From contig NZ_CP054585.1 of the NCBI RefSeq assembly GCF_003721435.2, positions 372,001 to 436,000 on the forward strand: a stretch of 64,000 nucleotides of DNA, written 5' to 3'. Positions within the stretch are counted from its first letter, which is position 1, and each line of letters begins with the position of its first letter. The translations under genes were made by a program, and so were the position numbers. Below are positions 49,729 through 57,590 of the stretch, piece after piece. Origin of the DNA: Halorubrum sp. CBA1229. Its GTDB lineage: Archaea > Halobacteriota > Halobacteria > Halobacteriales > Haloferacaceae. The notes under the pieces were generated by a model, which had not been told where the DNA came from, ran no database searches, and saw nothing but the letters and a program-made list of their open reading frames with translations.

Positions 49729-50901
49729 GTGAACATCGACGACCGGATCGAGCGCCGGTTGGGGTACGACGCTGGGGCCGGCGTTCTGGTCGACCTCGAC
49801 GCCGTTTCCCCCGTCGCGCACGTGGAGTCCCCGATCGGTCGGGGGCCGGCGTTCGAGCGATTGCTCGACGCCTTCAGCCCGGCGTTTTCCGGGTCGCTCC
49901 CGCCGAGCACCTACGTGCACGGCCCGAAGGGGAGCGGGAAGTCGGCCGCCGTCTCGGCGCTGTTCGACCGGCTTGCGGCGCACAGCGGGCCGCGGCGAGC
50001 GATCCAGACCTCGACGCGCGCGGTCGAGCCGACGCTGCCGGGGTTCGTCTACGTCGACGCGCGGCGCGGCTCGACCCGGTTCCGGCTCTACCACACCATC
50101 CTCTCGGCGATCGGCGACGACCCGATCCCCGAACACGGGATCGGCACCGACGAGCTCGCCGACGAGCTCCGGGAGAGCGTCCGCACCGGTCCGGACGTGG
50201 TCGTCGCGGTCGACCACGCCAACGAGCCGGAGACGCCGGACGCGACGACCGTCGTCGACTGGCTCACCGACGTCAGCGGACACATCGCGCCCGTCTGCCT
50301 CGGTCGGGACCCGCCGGAGGCGATCGAGTGGGAGCCCGACGCGTCCGTGGCGTTCGAACCGTACCGGCGCCACGTCCTCGTCGAGCTGCTGACGAGCCGG
50401 TGTTCGACCGGCCTCGGCCGCGACGCGATAAGCCACGACCAGATCCGCGAGGTCGGCGAGTGGGCCGAGGGAGACGCCCACGACGCGCTCGCCGCGATAG
50501 CCGGCGCCGCGATCAGCGCGGAGCGGGAGGGCGCCTCCACGATTCGGTCGGCGGACCTCGACGCGGGGATCGAGGGAGTGCCGAAGCCCGGAGTGGCGCT
50601 GGGCCGCGTGCTCGCGCTCTCCGAGAGCCGCCGCCGCCTCCTGTACGAGCTGGTCAGCCTGCCGGAGGACGACCGGGCCTCGGTGAGCGCGGCGACGGAG
50701 ACGATCGCCTCGCGGCCCGCCGTCGACCTCTCGGCGTCCACCGTGCGCCGGGTGCTGTACGAGCTCGCGGACGCGGGGCTGCTCGACCGGGTGACGGTCC
50801 GCCAGAGCGGCGGGAAGGGCCGTCCCCCGAGCCGGCTCGTCCCGCGGTTCCCGACGCTCGTGTTCCGGGAGCTGTTCGACCGGCCGTCGTGGCCGGCCTG
50901 A
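49729..50901 (+). CDS. Orc1/Cdc6-like AAA ATPase, divergent (390 aa)
   Basis: GTG 49729 is preferred; a GGAGGG Shine-Dalgarno lies 6-12 nt before it. AAA part: Walker A HGPKGSGKSAAVSALF (about 65-78), Walker B VVVAVDHANEP with D in place of the usual DE pair, sensor-like HIAPVCLGRDPP. The lid follows, then a C-terminal winged helix: LSASTVRRVLYELADAGLLDRVTVRQSGGKGRPPSRL, the conserved Cdc6 wedge. The missing Walker B glutamate and the lack of nearby origin repeats suggest it is not a standard initiator. Confidence 0.78.
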   Translation: MNIDDRIERRLGYDAGAGVLVDLDAVSPVAHVESPIGRGPAFERLLDAFSPAFSGSLPPSTYVHGPKGSGKSAAVSALFDRLAAHSGPRRAIQTSTRAVEPTLPGFVYVDARRGSTRFRLYHTILSAIGDDPIPEHGIGTDELADELRESVRTGPDVVVAVDHANEPETPDATTVVDWLTDVSGHIAPVCLGRDPPEAIEWEPDASVAFEPYRRHVLVELLTSRCSTGLGRDAISHDQIREVGEWAEGDAHDALAAIAGAAISAEREGASTIRSADLDAGIEGVPKPGVALGRVLALSESRRRLLYELVSLPEDDRASVSAATETIASRPAVDLSASTVRRVLYELADAGLLDRVTVRQSGGKGRPPSRLVPRFPTLVFRELFDRPSWPA

Positions 50902-50940
50902 ACCGCCCCGCTTGACCAAGCCGCCGCGGTCGACGACCGC

Positions 50941-50958
50941 GGACGCTTTTTTATATCA
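50941..50958 (+). promoter_or_regulatory. T-run / TATA box between Cdc6-like and HAD genes
   Basis: CTTTTTTATATC, 40 nt after the Cdc6-like stop and 65 nt before the HAD phosphatase ATG. It can serve as terminator of the first transcript and promoter of the second. Confidence 0.45.
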
Positions 50959-51017
50959 CCGCACGAGACGCCGATCGCGAACGCAAGACAGTTGCGCCCG
51001 GCCGCCTCACCGCCGGT

Positions 51018-51701
51018 ATGACCCCGCCCCTCGCGCTGGACATCGACGGGACGCTGACGACGCCGAGCGGCCGGATCGACCCCCGCGTCTTCGAGCTGTT
51101 GCCCGACTGGGACGCGCCGGTCGTCTTCGCGACGGGGAAGGCGTTCCCCTACCCGGTCGCGCTGGCGCACTTCCTCGGCCGACCCGAGTTCGTGATCGCC
51201 GAGAACGGCGGTGTCGCGTACGTCGACGGCGAGACGGCGGTCCTCGGCGACCCGACCGCGCCCCGGGCCGTCGTCGAGGCGTTCCGCGAGCGCGGCGGGG
51301 AGGTCGGCTGGGGCGACGGCGACACGGTGAACCGGTGGCGCGAGACGGAGGTGGCGCTGTCGCTCGACGCCGACGAGGCGCTGCTCCGCGAGGTCGCCGC
51401 GGCCGCCGACGGCGACGTGACGGTCGTCGACACCGGCTACGCGTACCACGTCAAATCGCCCGCCGCGAGCAAGGGGAAGGCCCTCGAACGCGTCGCCGAC
51501 GCGCTCGGGATCGCCACCGAGGCGTTCGTCGCGATCGGCGACAGCGAGAACGACGCCTCCACGTTCGCCGTCGCCGGCGAGTCGTACGCGGTCGCCAACG
51601 CCGACGCGACCGCCCGCGAGGCGGCCGACGTCGTCCTCGACGAGGCGTACATGGACGGGACGGAGACGGTGTTGGCGGCCCTCCGCGAGCGGGGCGAGTG
51701 A
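51018..51701 (+). CDS. HAD-superfamily phosphatase, archaeal phosphoglycolate phosphatase type (227 aa)
   Basis: Small C2-cap HAD hydrolase. Motif I is LALDIDGTLT (nucleophile and acid aspartates), motif II lies in FATGKAFPYPV, motif III is KGKALERVA with the lysine and motif IV is GDSENDASTF. The cap segment IAENGGVAYVDGE resembles the Thermoplasma TA0175-type phosphoglycolate phosphatase. Substrate might equally be a mannosyl- or sucrose-phosphate. Full length; no neighbouring partner genes. Confidence 0.84.
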   Translation: MTPPLALDIDGTLTTPSGRIDPRVFELLPDWDAPVVFATGKAFPYPVALAHFLGRPEFVIAENGGVAYVDGETAVLGDPTAPRAVVEAFRERGGEVGWGDGDTVNRWRETEVALSLDADEALLREVAAAADGDVTVVDTGYAYHVKSPAASKGKALERVADALGIATEAFVAIGDSENDASTFAVAGESYAVANADATAREAADVVLDEAYMDGTETVLAALRERGE

Positions 51702-51727
51702 AGCGAGCGAGAGCCTCCGGTAGGGGG

Positions 51728-52105
51728 ATTTTATAAGTAATCACGACATCCCGCGGAGGTTTTTTAAGTAAGATTGCGGTGGCGCGCCTCCGAGCGGTCG
51801 CCGCCGGCGACCGCGAGGAGTCCGCGAGGGACGCGGTGAGCGCTCGAAGAGCGCGAACCGCGAGGCTGGGGAGGCGTGAGGCTGCGGTGGGTGGGACTCA
51901 AAGGGGCAGTCGCGAGGACGGCGCAGGTGACGCAAGGACCGCAAGGAGCGACCAGCGCGAGCGACTGAGGACCGCAGCGAGCGTGCGCCGTCCTCGCGAC
52001 TGGGGCTTTGGCGGTGTTCACCGCAGAGTTGTCGGCCGCGTATAGCCGAGCGGCTGGGGCTTTGGAGGTGCTCCCCGTCGACCCGCAGTCAACGACTTAT
52101 AAATG
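51728..52105 (+). ncRNA. Putative structured RNA / dispersed repeat element without protein-coding sense
   Basis: Starts with a TATA box (TTTTATAAG) and ends in its inverted counterpart (CTTATAAAT, about 52096-52104). Between them are at least four strong hairpins: 51795-51813 (eight pairs, GCC loop), 51832-51862 (six pairs, tandem G-A mismatch, six pairs, GAA loop), 51899-52010 (CAAAG stem, 3x3 loop, then a perfect 19-bp stem at 51907-51925 / 51984-52002) and 52035-52054. The segment CTGGGGCTTTGG occurs twice (about 51999 and 52053). Open frames here are arginine-rich without codon bias. Sequences of this kind, as I recall, recur in many haloarchaeal genomes. Confidence 0.6.
51907..52002. 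repeat. Perfect 19-bp inverted repeat (arms 51907-51925 and 51984-52002)
   Basis: Arm 1 begins CAGTCGCGAGG and arm 2 is its exact complement; spacer 58 nt. Flanking CAAAG/CTTTG extend it across a 3x3 GGG/GGG loop to 51899-52010. This is the largest dyad in the window outside the tnpB element. Confidence 0.9.
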
Positions 52106-52244
52106 AGCCAGCCGGTGACGGCGGAGTATCGGCGGTCGGGCCTCGCACTCGTCGTAGGGCGTTCGATACCGCTGAAGACAACGACGATACGTCGACCACC
52201 GTCCCGCCGCAACCGCTTTGTCGCTCGTGGTCGTCTGACGCGGC

Positions 52245-52754
52245 ATGACCGGACGGATCGAGGCGATTCACGTCGCCGCCGAGTCGGGCGAGCCGATGGA
52301 GGAGCGAGACCGCGTCGAGGCGGTGTCCGGGCGGGGATTGCGCGGCGACCGGTACTTCCTCGAGCGCGGGACCTACTCGCAGTCGGCGCGGGACGTGAGC
52401 CGCGAGCTGTCGCTGATCGAGGGCGAGACGCTCGACGCCGTCGAGCGCGACTACGGGATCGCCGTCGGCCCGGACGAGCACCGGCGCAACCTCACCACCG
52501 GGGACATCGGGCTCAACCGCCTCGTCGGGGCGCGGTTCAGCGTCGGCGACGCGGTCTGCGAGGGGGTCGAGCTCTGCGAGCCGTGCTCGTATCTCGAGTC
52601 GCTGCTCGAACGCGAGGGGGTCCGCGAGGCGCTCGTGCATCGGGGTGGGCTCCGGGCCAGAATCGTCGAGGACGGCGCGATCGAAGCCGGCGCGCCGGTC
52701 CGGATCCTCGGCGACGCGGACGACGCCGTCCGGCCGCGGCTCAAGGACGCGTAG
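52245..52754 (+). CDS. MOSC domain protein (169 aa)
   Basis: MOSC domains bind molybdenum cofactor or other sulfur carriers. Motifs: GLRGDRYF at residues 32-39, NLTTGDIGLNRLVGARFSVGDAVCEGVELCEPCSYLE with the conserved cysteine at about 112, and HRGGLRARIVEDGAIEAGAPV at the end. Stand-alone MOSC proteins such as YiiM act in amine and sulfoxide reduction. Start ATG 52245 follows a leader lying directly behind the repeat element. Confidence 0.87.
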   Translation: MTGRIEAIHVAAESGEPMEERDRVEAVSGRGLRGDRYFLERGTYSQSARDVSRELSLIEGETLDAVERDYGIAVGPDEHRRNLTTGDIGLNRLVGARFSVGDAVCEGVELCEPCSYLESLLEREGVREALVHRGGLRARIVEDGAIEAGAPVRILGDADDAVRPRLKDA

Positions 52755-52797
52755 CGGGGGTCGCCGCTCAGACGAGGACGCGTCGCCGCGCCGCCGC

Positions 52798-53082
52798 TCA
52801 CGTCGTGAACAGCTCGGTGTCGTCGGGGACGGCGAACAGCCCCAGCCGGACGCCGGCGTCGAGCCAGCCGTACCCGTACGAGTACGACGCGAGCGCGTTC
52901 ACCGGGTCGCCGTCCTCCCGGAAGTGCCGCCCGTCGTCGAGGTACGACTCGGCCATCTCGACCACGTCGGCCGCGGCCTCGCCGAGGGGCGTGTCGGCCG
53001 GCGGCCGGGGCTCCGCGGCGGCCAGCGCGTCCGCGAGCATCCGCTCGTAGCGGTCCGTCTTCTCCTCCAGGTCGGCGCTCAT
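52798..53082 (-). CDS. DUF357 domain protein (94 aa)
   Basis: Small helical protein, MSADLEEKTDRYERMLADALAAAEP, with the family block EAAADVVEMAESYLDDGRHFREDGDPVNALASYSYGYGWLDAGVRLGLF. Found in most euryarchaea and often encoded next to translation genes; function unknown. ATG 53082 is preferred over the 50-residue longer frame, whose extra part is Arg/Gly-rich. Divergent from rnp3, the two start codons being 145 nt apart. Confidence 0.83.
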   Translation of the reverse strand: MSADLEEKTDRYERMLADALAAAEPRPPADTPLGEAAADVVEMAESYLDDGRHFREDGDPVNALASYSYGYGWLDAGVRLGLFAVPDDTELFTT

Positions 53083-53227
53083 GCGCTCCGGTTCCTCCGA
53101 GCGACGCAAAAACCTCCCGGGGAGCGCGGCGCCGAGCGAGCCGCCCGCGCGCCGCGCCGACCCGACGCGGTCGCCCCCGCCGCCCGAAAGCGCAACGACG
53201 ATACCCGCGGAGCCGAAACGGCCGGCC

Positions 53228-53953
53228 ATGTACGAGGCCGTTCACGCCCACCCCGACGGCGACGCGACCGTCGCCCGCCACGCGGCCACCGCGGCGCGGT
53301 ACGGCTACGACGGGGTCGTCGTCCGCACGCGGGACGCGCTCACCCCGGCCGGCGATGACGGCGAGCCCTCACAAGAGGCGGCCGCGCTCCGCGAGGAGTA
53401 CGGGGTCGACGTCGTCGACGCGGTCGAGGTCGACGCCGACGACGCCACGGGCGCCTCGGGCGCGGTGGGCAACTACCGGACCGAGCGCACCGTCGTCTGC
53501 CTCGTCGGCGGCGACGACGGCCTCAATCGGTTCGCGGTCGAGGAGCCGCGCGTCGACGTGCTGGCGCGACCGATGGACGGCCCGGGAGACTTCAACCACG
53601 TCCTCGCGAAGGCGGCCCGCGACAACGGGGTCCACGTGGAGTTCGACCTCGGCCCGCTGCTCCGCGCGAGCGGTGGCAAGCGCGTTCGCGCCCTCGCCGA
53701 CCTGCGGAAGCTCCGCGAGATCGTGACCTACTACGACGCGCCCCACGTCGTCAGCGCGAACGCGCGCTCGCACCTCGGTCTCCGCGCGCCCCGCGAGCTG
53801 GTCGCCGCCGCCGAGGCCGTCGGGTTCGACCCGGAGTGGGTCGAGGAGGGGCTCCGGGCGTGGGGGGCGATCGCGGCCCGCAACCGCGAGCGGCGCTCCG
53901 AGGCCTTCATAGAGCCCGGGGTCCGACGTGGCAGGTATGAAGAAGAGCGTTGA
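53228..53953 (+). CDS. rnp3: RNase P protein component 3 (Rpp30 homolog, 241 aa)
   Basis: Protein subunit of the archaeal tRNA 5' processing ribonucleoprotein; pairs with Rnp2. TIM-barrel pattern: YEAVHAHPDGDATVARHAATAARYGYDGVVVRTRDA, the strand RTERTVVCLVGGDDGLNRFAVEEPRVDVLARPMD, then DFNHVLAKAARDNGVHVEFDLGPLLRASGGKR and APHVVSANARSHLGLRAPRELVAAAEAVGF. ATG 53228; the frame upstream is a DUF357 shadow. It overlaps the methyltransferase gene by 17 nt. Confidence 0.93.
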   Translation: MYEAVHAHPDGDATVARHAATAARYGYDGVVVRTRDALTPAGDDGEPSQEAAALREEYGVDVVDAVEVDADDATGASGAVGNYRTERTVVCLVGGDDGLNRFAVEEPRVDVLARPMDGPGDFNHVLAKAARDNGVHVEFDLGPLLRASGGKRVRALADLRKLREIVTYYDAPHVVSANARSHLGLRAPRELVAAAEAVGFDPEWVEEGLRAWGAIAARNRERRSEAFIEPGVRRGRYEEER

Positions 53954-54560
53954 GGAGCACGCGGCGCGCTTCTCCGAGAAGGCCGCCGAGTACGACGACT
54001 CGAAGAGCGACGAGTACCACGCCTGCGCGAGCCTCGTCGTCGACTACGCCGACCCGGACCCCGACGACGTGGTGCTCGACCTGGGAGCCGGCACCGGCGC
54101 CATCGCGCTGCCGCTCGCGACCAACGCGGAGCGCGTGCTGGCCCGAGACGTTAGCGAGGGGATGATGGACGAGGGGCGCCGCAAGGCCGAGGAGCGCGGT
54201 CTCGCGAACGTCGAGTTCGCGTACGGCGAGTTCCGCGATCCCGAGATCGACGCCGATCAGCGGATCGACGTCGTCACCTCGAACTTCGCGCTCCACCACC
54301 TCGCCGACGACGAGAAGCGCGAGGCGATCCGCGAGATGGCCGCGACCGGGGCGCGCCGGATCGTCCTCGGCGACGTGGCCTTCTTCGAGGAGCCGGACCC
54401 GGAGGCGCCCTTTTACGGCCCCGAGGTCGACGACCCCGCCACCGTCGGCACCCTCGTCGAGGCGTTCACCGCCGAGGGGTTCGCGGTGACCGCTGTCGAG
54501 CGCGTTCACGACCAGGTCGCCGTGATCGTCGCGGAGCGCGGGGCCGCGCTGTCCGGGTGA
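53937..54560 (+). CDS. Class I SAM-dependent methyltransferase (207 aa)
   Basis: Motif I is DDVVLDLGAGTGAIALPLA (about 47-60), motif IV DVVTSNFALHHLADDEK. ATG 53937 (MKKSVEEHAARFSEKAAEYDD) is used; the alternative GTG 53928 adds only three residues. It lies between the two RNase P protein genes, and the archaeal order rnp3-methyltransferase-rnp2-psmA is conserved, so its substrate might be RNA or a ribosome/RNase P component. This is inference from position. Confidence 0.83.
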   Translation: MKKSVEEHAARFSEKAAEYDDSKSDEYHACASLVVDYADPDPDDVVLDLGAGTGAIALPLATNAERVLARDVSEGMMDEGRRKAEERGLANVEFAYGEFRDPEIDADQRIDVVTSNFALHHLADDEKREAIREMAATGARRIVLGDVAFFEEPDPEAPFYGPEVDDPATVGTLVEAFTAEGFAVTAVERVHDQVAVIVAERGAALSG

Positions 54561-54567
54561 CCGCGCC

Positions 54568-55047
54568 GTGAAACACCTCCCCAAACACCTCCGGCCGCGC
54601 TGGCGGTACGTCGCGGTCGGGATCGAGACGTGGCCCGACGCCGAGGTCGGCCGCCGCGCGTTCCAGCGTGCGCTCTGGTACGCCGCCGGCAACCTGATCG
54701 GCGACGCCGGCAGCGCCGACGCGGACCTGACCCTCCTCAGCTTCTCGCACGGCGACGGCGTCGGCGAGGCGATCGTTAAAGTGCGACACGGGCACGTCGA
54801 CGAGGCGCGGGCGGCGATCGCCTGCGTCAGCGAGATCGACGGCGACCCGGTCGGGATCCACGTCCGTGGGATCTCGGGGACGGTACGTGCCTGTGAGGAA
54901 AGATATATGGGTCGCGCGGGCGCTAATTCTACACAGCGAGACGTCGCGTTCCGGGACGCCGAGCGGCCCGCCGTCGTGCGCGAGGACGCGTGCGACGTGC
55001 GGGTCGAGTCGGGTTACGTCGGCGCGGCGGCGTTCGACATCGAGTGA
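54568..55047 (+). CDS. rnp2: RNase P protein component 2 (Pop5 homolog, 159 aa)
   Basis: Pairs with Rnp3 to activate the RNA subunit. GTG start (MKHLPKHLRPRWRYVAVGIE). The Pop5 pattern: LPKHLRPRWRYVAVGIE, ALWYAAGNLIGDAGSADADLTLLSFSHGDGVGEAIVKVRHGHVDEARAAIACVSEIDGDPVGIHVRGISGTVRACEERY. The C-terminal RDVAFRDAERP continues into a short tail specific to haloarchaea. It begins 8 nt after the methyltransferase stop. Confidence 0.93.
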   Translation: MKHLPKHLRPRWRYVAVGIETWPDAEVGRRAFQRALWYAAGNLIGDAGSADADLTLLSFSHGDGVGEAIVKVRHGHVDEARAAIACVSEIDGDPVGIHVRGISGTVRACEERYMGRAGANSTQRDVAFRDAERPAVVREDACDVRVESGYVGAAAFDIE

Positions 55048-55051
55048 TATC

Positions 55052-55843
55052 ATGCAGGGCCAATCCCAACAGCAGGCGTACGACCGAGGAATCACAATCT
55101 TCTCTCCCGACGGCAGGCTCTACCAGGTCGAGTACGCCCGGGAGGCGGTGAAACGCGGGACGGCGAGCGTCGGCGTCCGCGCCGAGGACGGCGTCGTCCT
55201 CGCGGCCGACAAGCGCGCCCGCTCCCCCCTGATGGAGCCGGAGAGCATCGAGAAGCTCCACAAGGCCGACGACCACGTCGGCGTCGCGAGCGCGGGCCAC
55301 GTCGCCGACGCCCGCCAACTCATCGACTTCGCGCGCCGGCAGGCGCAGGTGAACCGCCTGCGCTACGGCGAGGCGATCGGCATCGAGACCCTGACGAAGA
55401 CGATCACCGACCACATCCAGCAATACACCCAGGTCGGCGGCGCGCGCCCCTTCGGCGTGGCGCTGATCGTCGGCGGGATCGAGAACGGCGAGCCGCGACT
55501 CTTCGAGACCGACCCGTCCGGCACCCCCTACGAGTGGCAGGCGCTCTCGATCGGCTCGGACCGGAGCGACCTCCGCGACTACCTCGAAGCGGAGTACGAG
55601 GAGGACCTCTCCACCGACGAGGCGGTCGGGCTCGCGCTCGACACCCTCGCGCAGTCGAACGACGGCGAGTTAGCTCCCAACGGCGTGGGCGTCGCCACGA
55701 TCACCGTCGAGGACGACGACGGCTACACCGAGCGGTCGAACGAGGAGATCGAGGCGATCCTCGACGAGCGCGACCTGCTCGCGACCGAGGAGGACGACGA
55801 GGCGGCGGACGACGAGGCGGCGGACGACGCCGACGAGGAGTGA
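55052..55843 (+). CDS. psmA: Proteasome subunit alpha (263 aa)
   Basis: Outer-ring subunit of the 20S proteasome; gates entry to the proteolytic chamber. The N-terminal gate sequence is YDRGITIFSPDGRLYQVEYAREAVKRGT; K at ADKRA and the conserved RPFGVALIVGGIE complete the fold. The Glu/Asp-rich C-terminus (TEEDDEAADDEAADDADEE) includes a seven-residue repeat. ATG 55052 chosen because it starts at the gate; the longer frame is an rnp2 shadow. It begins 4 nt after the rnp2 stop. Confidence 0.96.
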   Translation: MQGQSQQQAYDRGITIFSPDGRLYQVEYAREAVKRGTASVGVRAEDGVVLAADKRARSPLMEPESIEKLHKADDHVGVASAGHVADARQLIDFARRQAQVNRLRYGEAIGIETLTKTITDHIQQYTQVGGARPFGVALIVGGIENGEPRLFETDPSGTPYEWQALSIGSDRSDLRDYLEAEYEEDLSTDEAVGLALDTLAQSNDGELAPNGVGVATITVEDDDGYTERSNEEIEAILDERDLLATEEDDEAADDEAADDADEE

Positions 55844-55847
55844 GGCG

Positions 55848-55867
55848 CTCGCCGCTCGGCGCTTTTT
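55848..55867 (+). terminator. Likely terminator after psmA
   Basis: GC-rich short dyad (GCGC...GCGC) followed by five Ts (55863-55867), 20 nt past the psmA stop. T-runs are the main termination signal in archaea. Confidence 0.45.
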
Positions 55868-55934
55868 GACTCGGACCGCCCGCGACGGCGGCGCCCACAC
55901 CGCCCCGCTCGGTCGACGCCCGGTCGGGAGAGTT

Positions 55935-56828
55935 ATGCCGACGGGGGCCGACCGACGACGCGTGCAGAAGACGGTACTCATCACCGGCTGTTCCTCGGGT
56001 ATCGGCCGCGCCGCGGCGCACGCGTTCACCGACGAGGGATGGACCGTGTACGCGACCGCTCGGAATCCGGCGGACATCGAGACGCTCGGCGAGGCGGGCT
56101 GCGAGCTCGCCACGCTCGACGTGACGGACCAGTCCGACGTCGACCGCGTCGTCGACCGGATCCTCGACGAGGAGGGCGCGATCGACGCCTTGGTCAACAA
56201 CGCGGGGTACGGCCAGTTCGGTCCGATCGAGGACGTGTCGACAGCGAAGGTCCACGAGCAGTTCGACGTGAACGTGTACGGCCCGCATCGGCTCATCAAG
56301 GCCGTGTTGCCGGCGATGCGCCGCGAGCGCGACGGCACGATTATCAACGTCTCGTCGGTCGCCGGGCGCGTCTCGTTCCCCGGCGGCGGCGTGTACAGCG
56401 GCTCGAAGTTCGCCGTCGAGGCGATGTCGGACGCGCTCCGCAACGAGGTCGCCGAGCACGGGATCGACGTCGTCGTCGTCGAGCCGGGCCCGGTGAAGAC
56501 GAACTTCTCGAAGCGCGCCCAGGCGGAGACGGGTACCGGTTCGGGCGCGGACGGGGGCGACGAAGGCGACGACGCCGGGATCGACCGCTCCGGCGCCTAC
56601 GAGGAGTTCTACGCGATGTTCGAGGACGCGCAGCTGATCGGCGGCGACGGTCCGGGCGCGGTCGAGCCCGAGCTCGTCGCCGGCGCCATCTACGACGCCG
56701 CGAGCGCGACGCGGCCGCCGGCGCGGGTCCAGCCGGGCACCGCCGCCCGCGTCGGCGTGCTCGCGCGGTTCCTCCCGGACGCGCTGCTCGACCGCGGCTA
56801 CGAGTTCGTCCGGAAGTTCACCTCGTAG
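55935..56828 (+). CDS. Short-chain dehydrogenase/reductase (297 aa)
   Basis: NAD(P)-dependent oxidoreductase of the SDR fold. Rossmann motif TGCSSGIGRAAAHAF (about residues 15-29), NNAG motif LVNNAGYGQFGPIED, catalytic Ser in NVSSVAGRVSF, and YSGSKFAVEAMSDALR carrying Tyr-x3-Lys. An ETGTGSGADGGDEGDDAG insertion near 200 is halophile-specific. ATG 55935 is chosen; a GTG start at 55962 (MQKTVLITG) would fit the family equally well. The substrate is unknown (ketoreductase- or retinol dehydrogenase-like). Confidence 0.84.
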   Translation: MPTGADRRRVQKTVLITGCSSGIGRAAAHAFTDEGWTVYATARNPADIETLGEAGCELATLDVTDQSDVDRVVDRILDEEGAIDALVNNAGYGQFGPIEDVSTAKVHEQFDVNVYGPHRLIKAVLPAMRRERDGTIINVSSVAGRVSFPGGGVYSGSKFAVEAMSDALRNEVAEHGIDVVVVEPGPVKTNFSKRAQAETGTGSGADGGDEGDDAGIDRSGAYEEFYAMFEDAQLIGGDGPGAVEPELVAGAIYDAASATRPPARVQPGTAARVGVLARFLPDALLDRGYEFVRKFTS

Positions 56829-56830
56829 CG

Positions 56831-57355
56831 TCAGTCGTCCGGGTCCGATCCGTCGCGGCCCGACCCCACCGCGAACGGGCTCTCTTCCTCTCGCCACTCC
56901 CAGCCGGGGAGCCGCGTCTGAAAGCCCGCGGCGAGCGCGGCGTCGAGGTCGTCGGCGCCGGCCGAACCCGCGCCGTCGGCCGTCTCGTCCCCGCTCACGT
57001 GGACGTCGACGAAGTGGAACGTCGCCTCCGCGAGCAGCGAGAGCGGGCGGCCGCCGGCGATCGTCGCCGCCAGCTCACGGCCGAGGACCTCGTCGACGAC
57101 GAAGCCGGGGTAGTCGCCGGCGACGTCGAGGTCGCGGAGGAGCGCGACGCAGCCGGCGGCGTTGACCGCCACCTCGCCGTCGGCGAAGACGGCGTCGACC
57201 TCGCGGCGGTACGCCTCGCTGGTCACGGGGTCGACGTCCGTCTCGAACAGCGTCCCCAGTCGCTCGCGGGCCTCGTTGATGCGAGGGACGACGACCGGCG
57301 CGCGGTCTCGCACCCACGCGCGTTCGTCGCGGACCGTCTCGGGGGTGACGCGCAT
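56831..57355 (-). CDS. Conserved haloarchaeal protein of unknown function (174 aa)
   Basis: Begins MRVTPETVRDERAWVRDRAPVVVPRINEARERLGTLFETDVDPVTSEAYRREVDAVF, an all-alpha-looking segment. Then a compact part with VNAAGCVALLRDLDVAGDYPGFVVDEVLGRELAATIAGG, a possible small catalytic or binding pocket, and an aspartate/glycine-rich tail. ATG 57355 fits better than the upstream frame. Two nt separate its stop from the SDR stop (convergent). I do not recognise the family. Confidence 0.68.
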   Translation of the reverse strand: MRVTPETVRDERAWVRDRAPVVVPRINEARERLGTLFETDVDPVTSEAYRREVDAVFADGEVAVNAAGCVALLRDLDVAGDYPGFVVDEVLGRELAATIAGGRPLSLLAEATFHFVDVHVSGDETADGAGSAGADDLDAALAAGFQTRLPGWEWREEESPFAVGSGRDGSDPDD

Positions 57356-57590
57356 GGGAGCGGGGACGACGCCGCCGGGCAAGGAGTTTGCCCTTTGCGA
57401 AGGGTTTTATAATAACGGGGGTATACGTCCACCTAAGCGGGTTTTCGCTGGCTGTTCCCGCACGGTATCGCCTACGGACAGTACTACCACTATGCCTACC
57501 CCGTCACGGTCGACCGTTCGGCGACGAGCCACGGACCGGCGCGCGGACGCGCCCGACGGCGGCGGCGACCCCAACTACCCGCGGTAAGAT
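57356..57590 (+). promoter_or_regulatory. Promoter and long leader of aCPSF1
   Basis: TATA box TTTTATAATAAC (about 57404-57415), then roughly 150 nt before the ATG at 57591. A 31-codon open frame (57492-57587; MPTPSRSTVRRR...) ends 3 nt before the start codon, making translational coupling possible. A short arm pair, GCGGG/CCCGC, lies about 57438-57463. Leaders of this length are uncommon in haloarchaea. Confidence 0.5.

Noticed and set aside
51779-52045. 88-codon frame inside the multi-hairpin element
   Set aside because: Composition (AR-, GD- and TAR-repeats) reflects the hairpins, not a protein; such frames in haloarchaea look like repeat translations.
57162-57587. 141-codon frame before aCPSF1
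   Set aside because: Reads across a promoter and the antisense of the 56831 gene; only its last 31 codons might matter as a leader frame.
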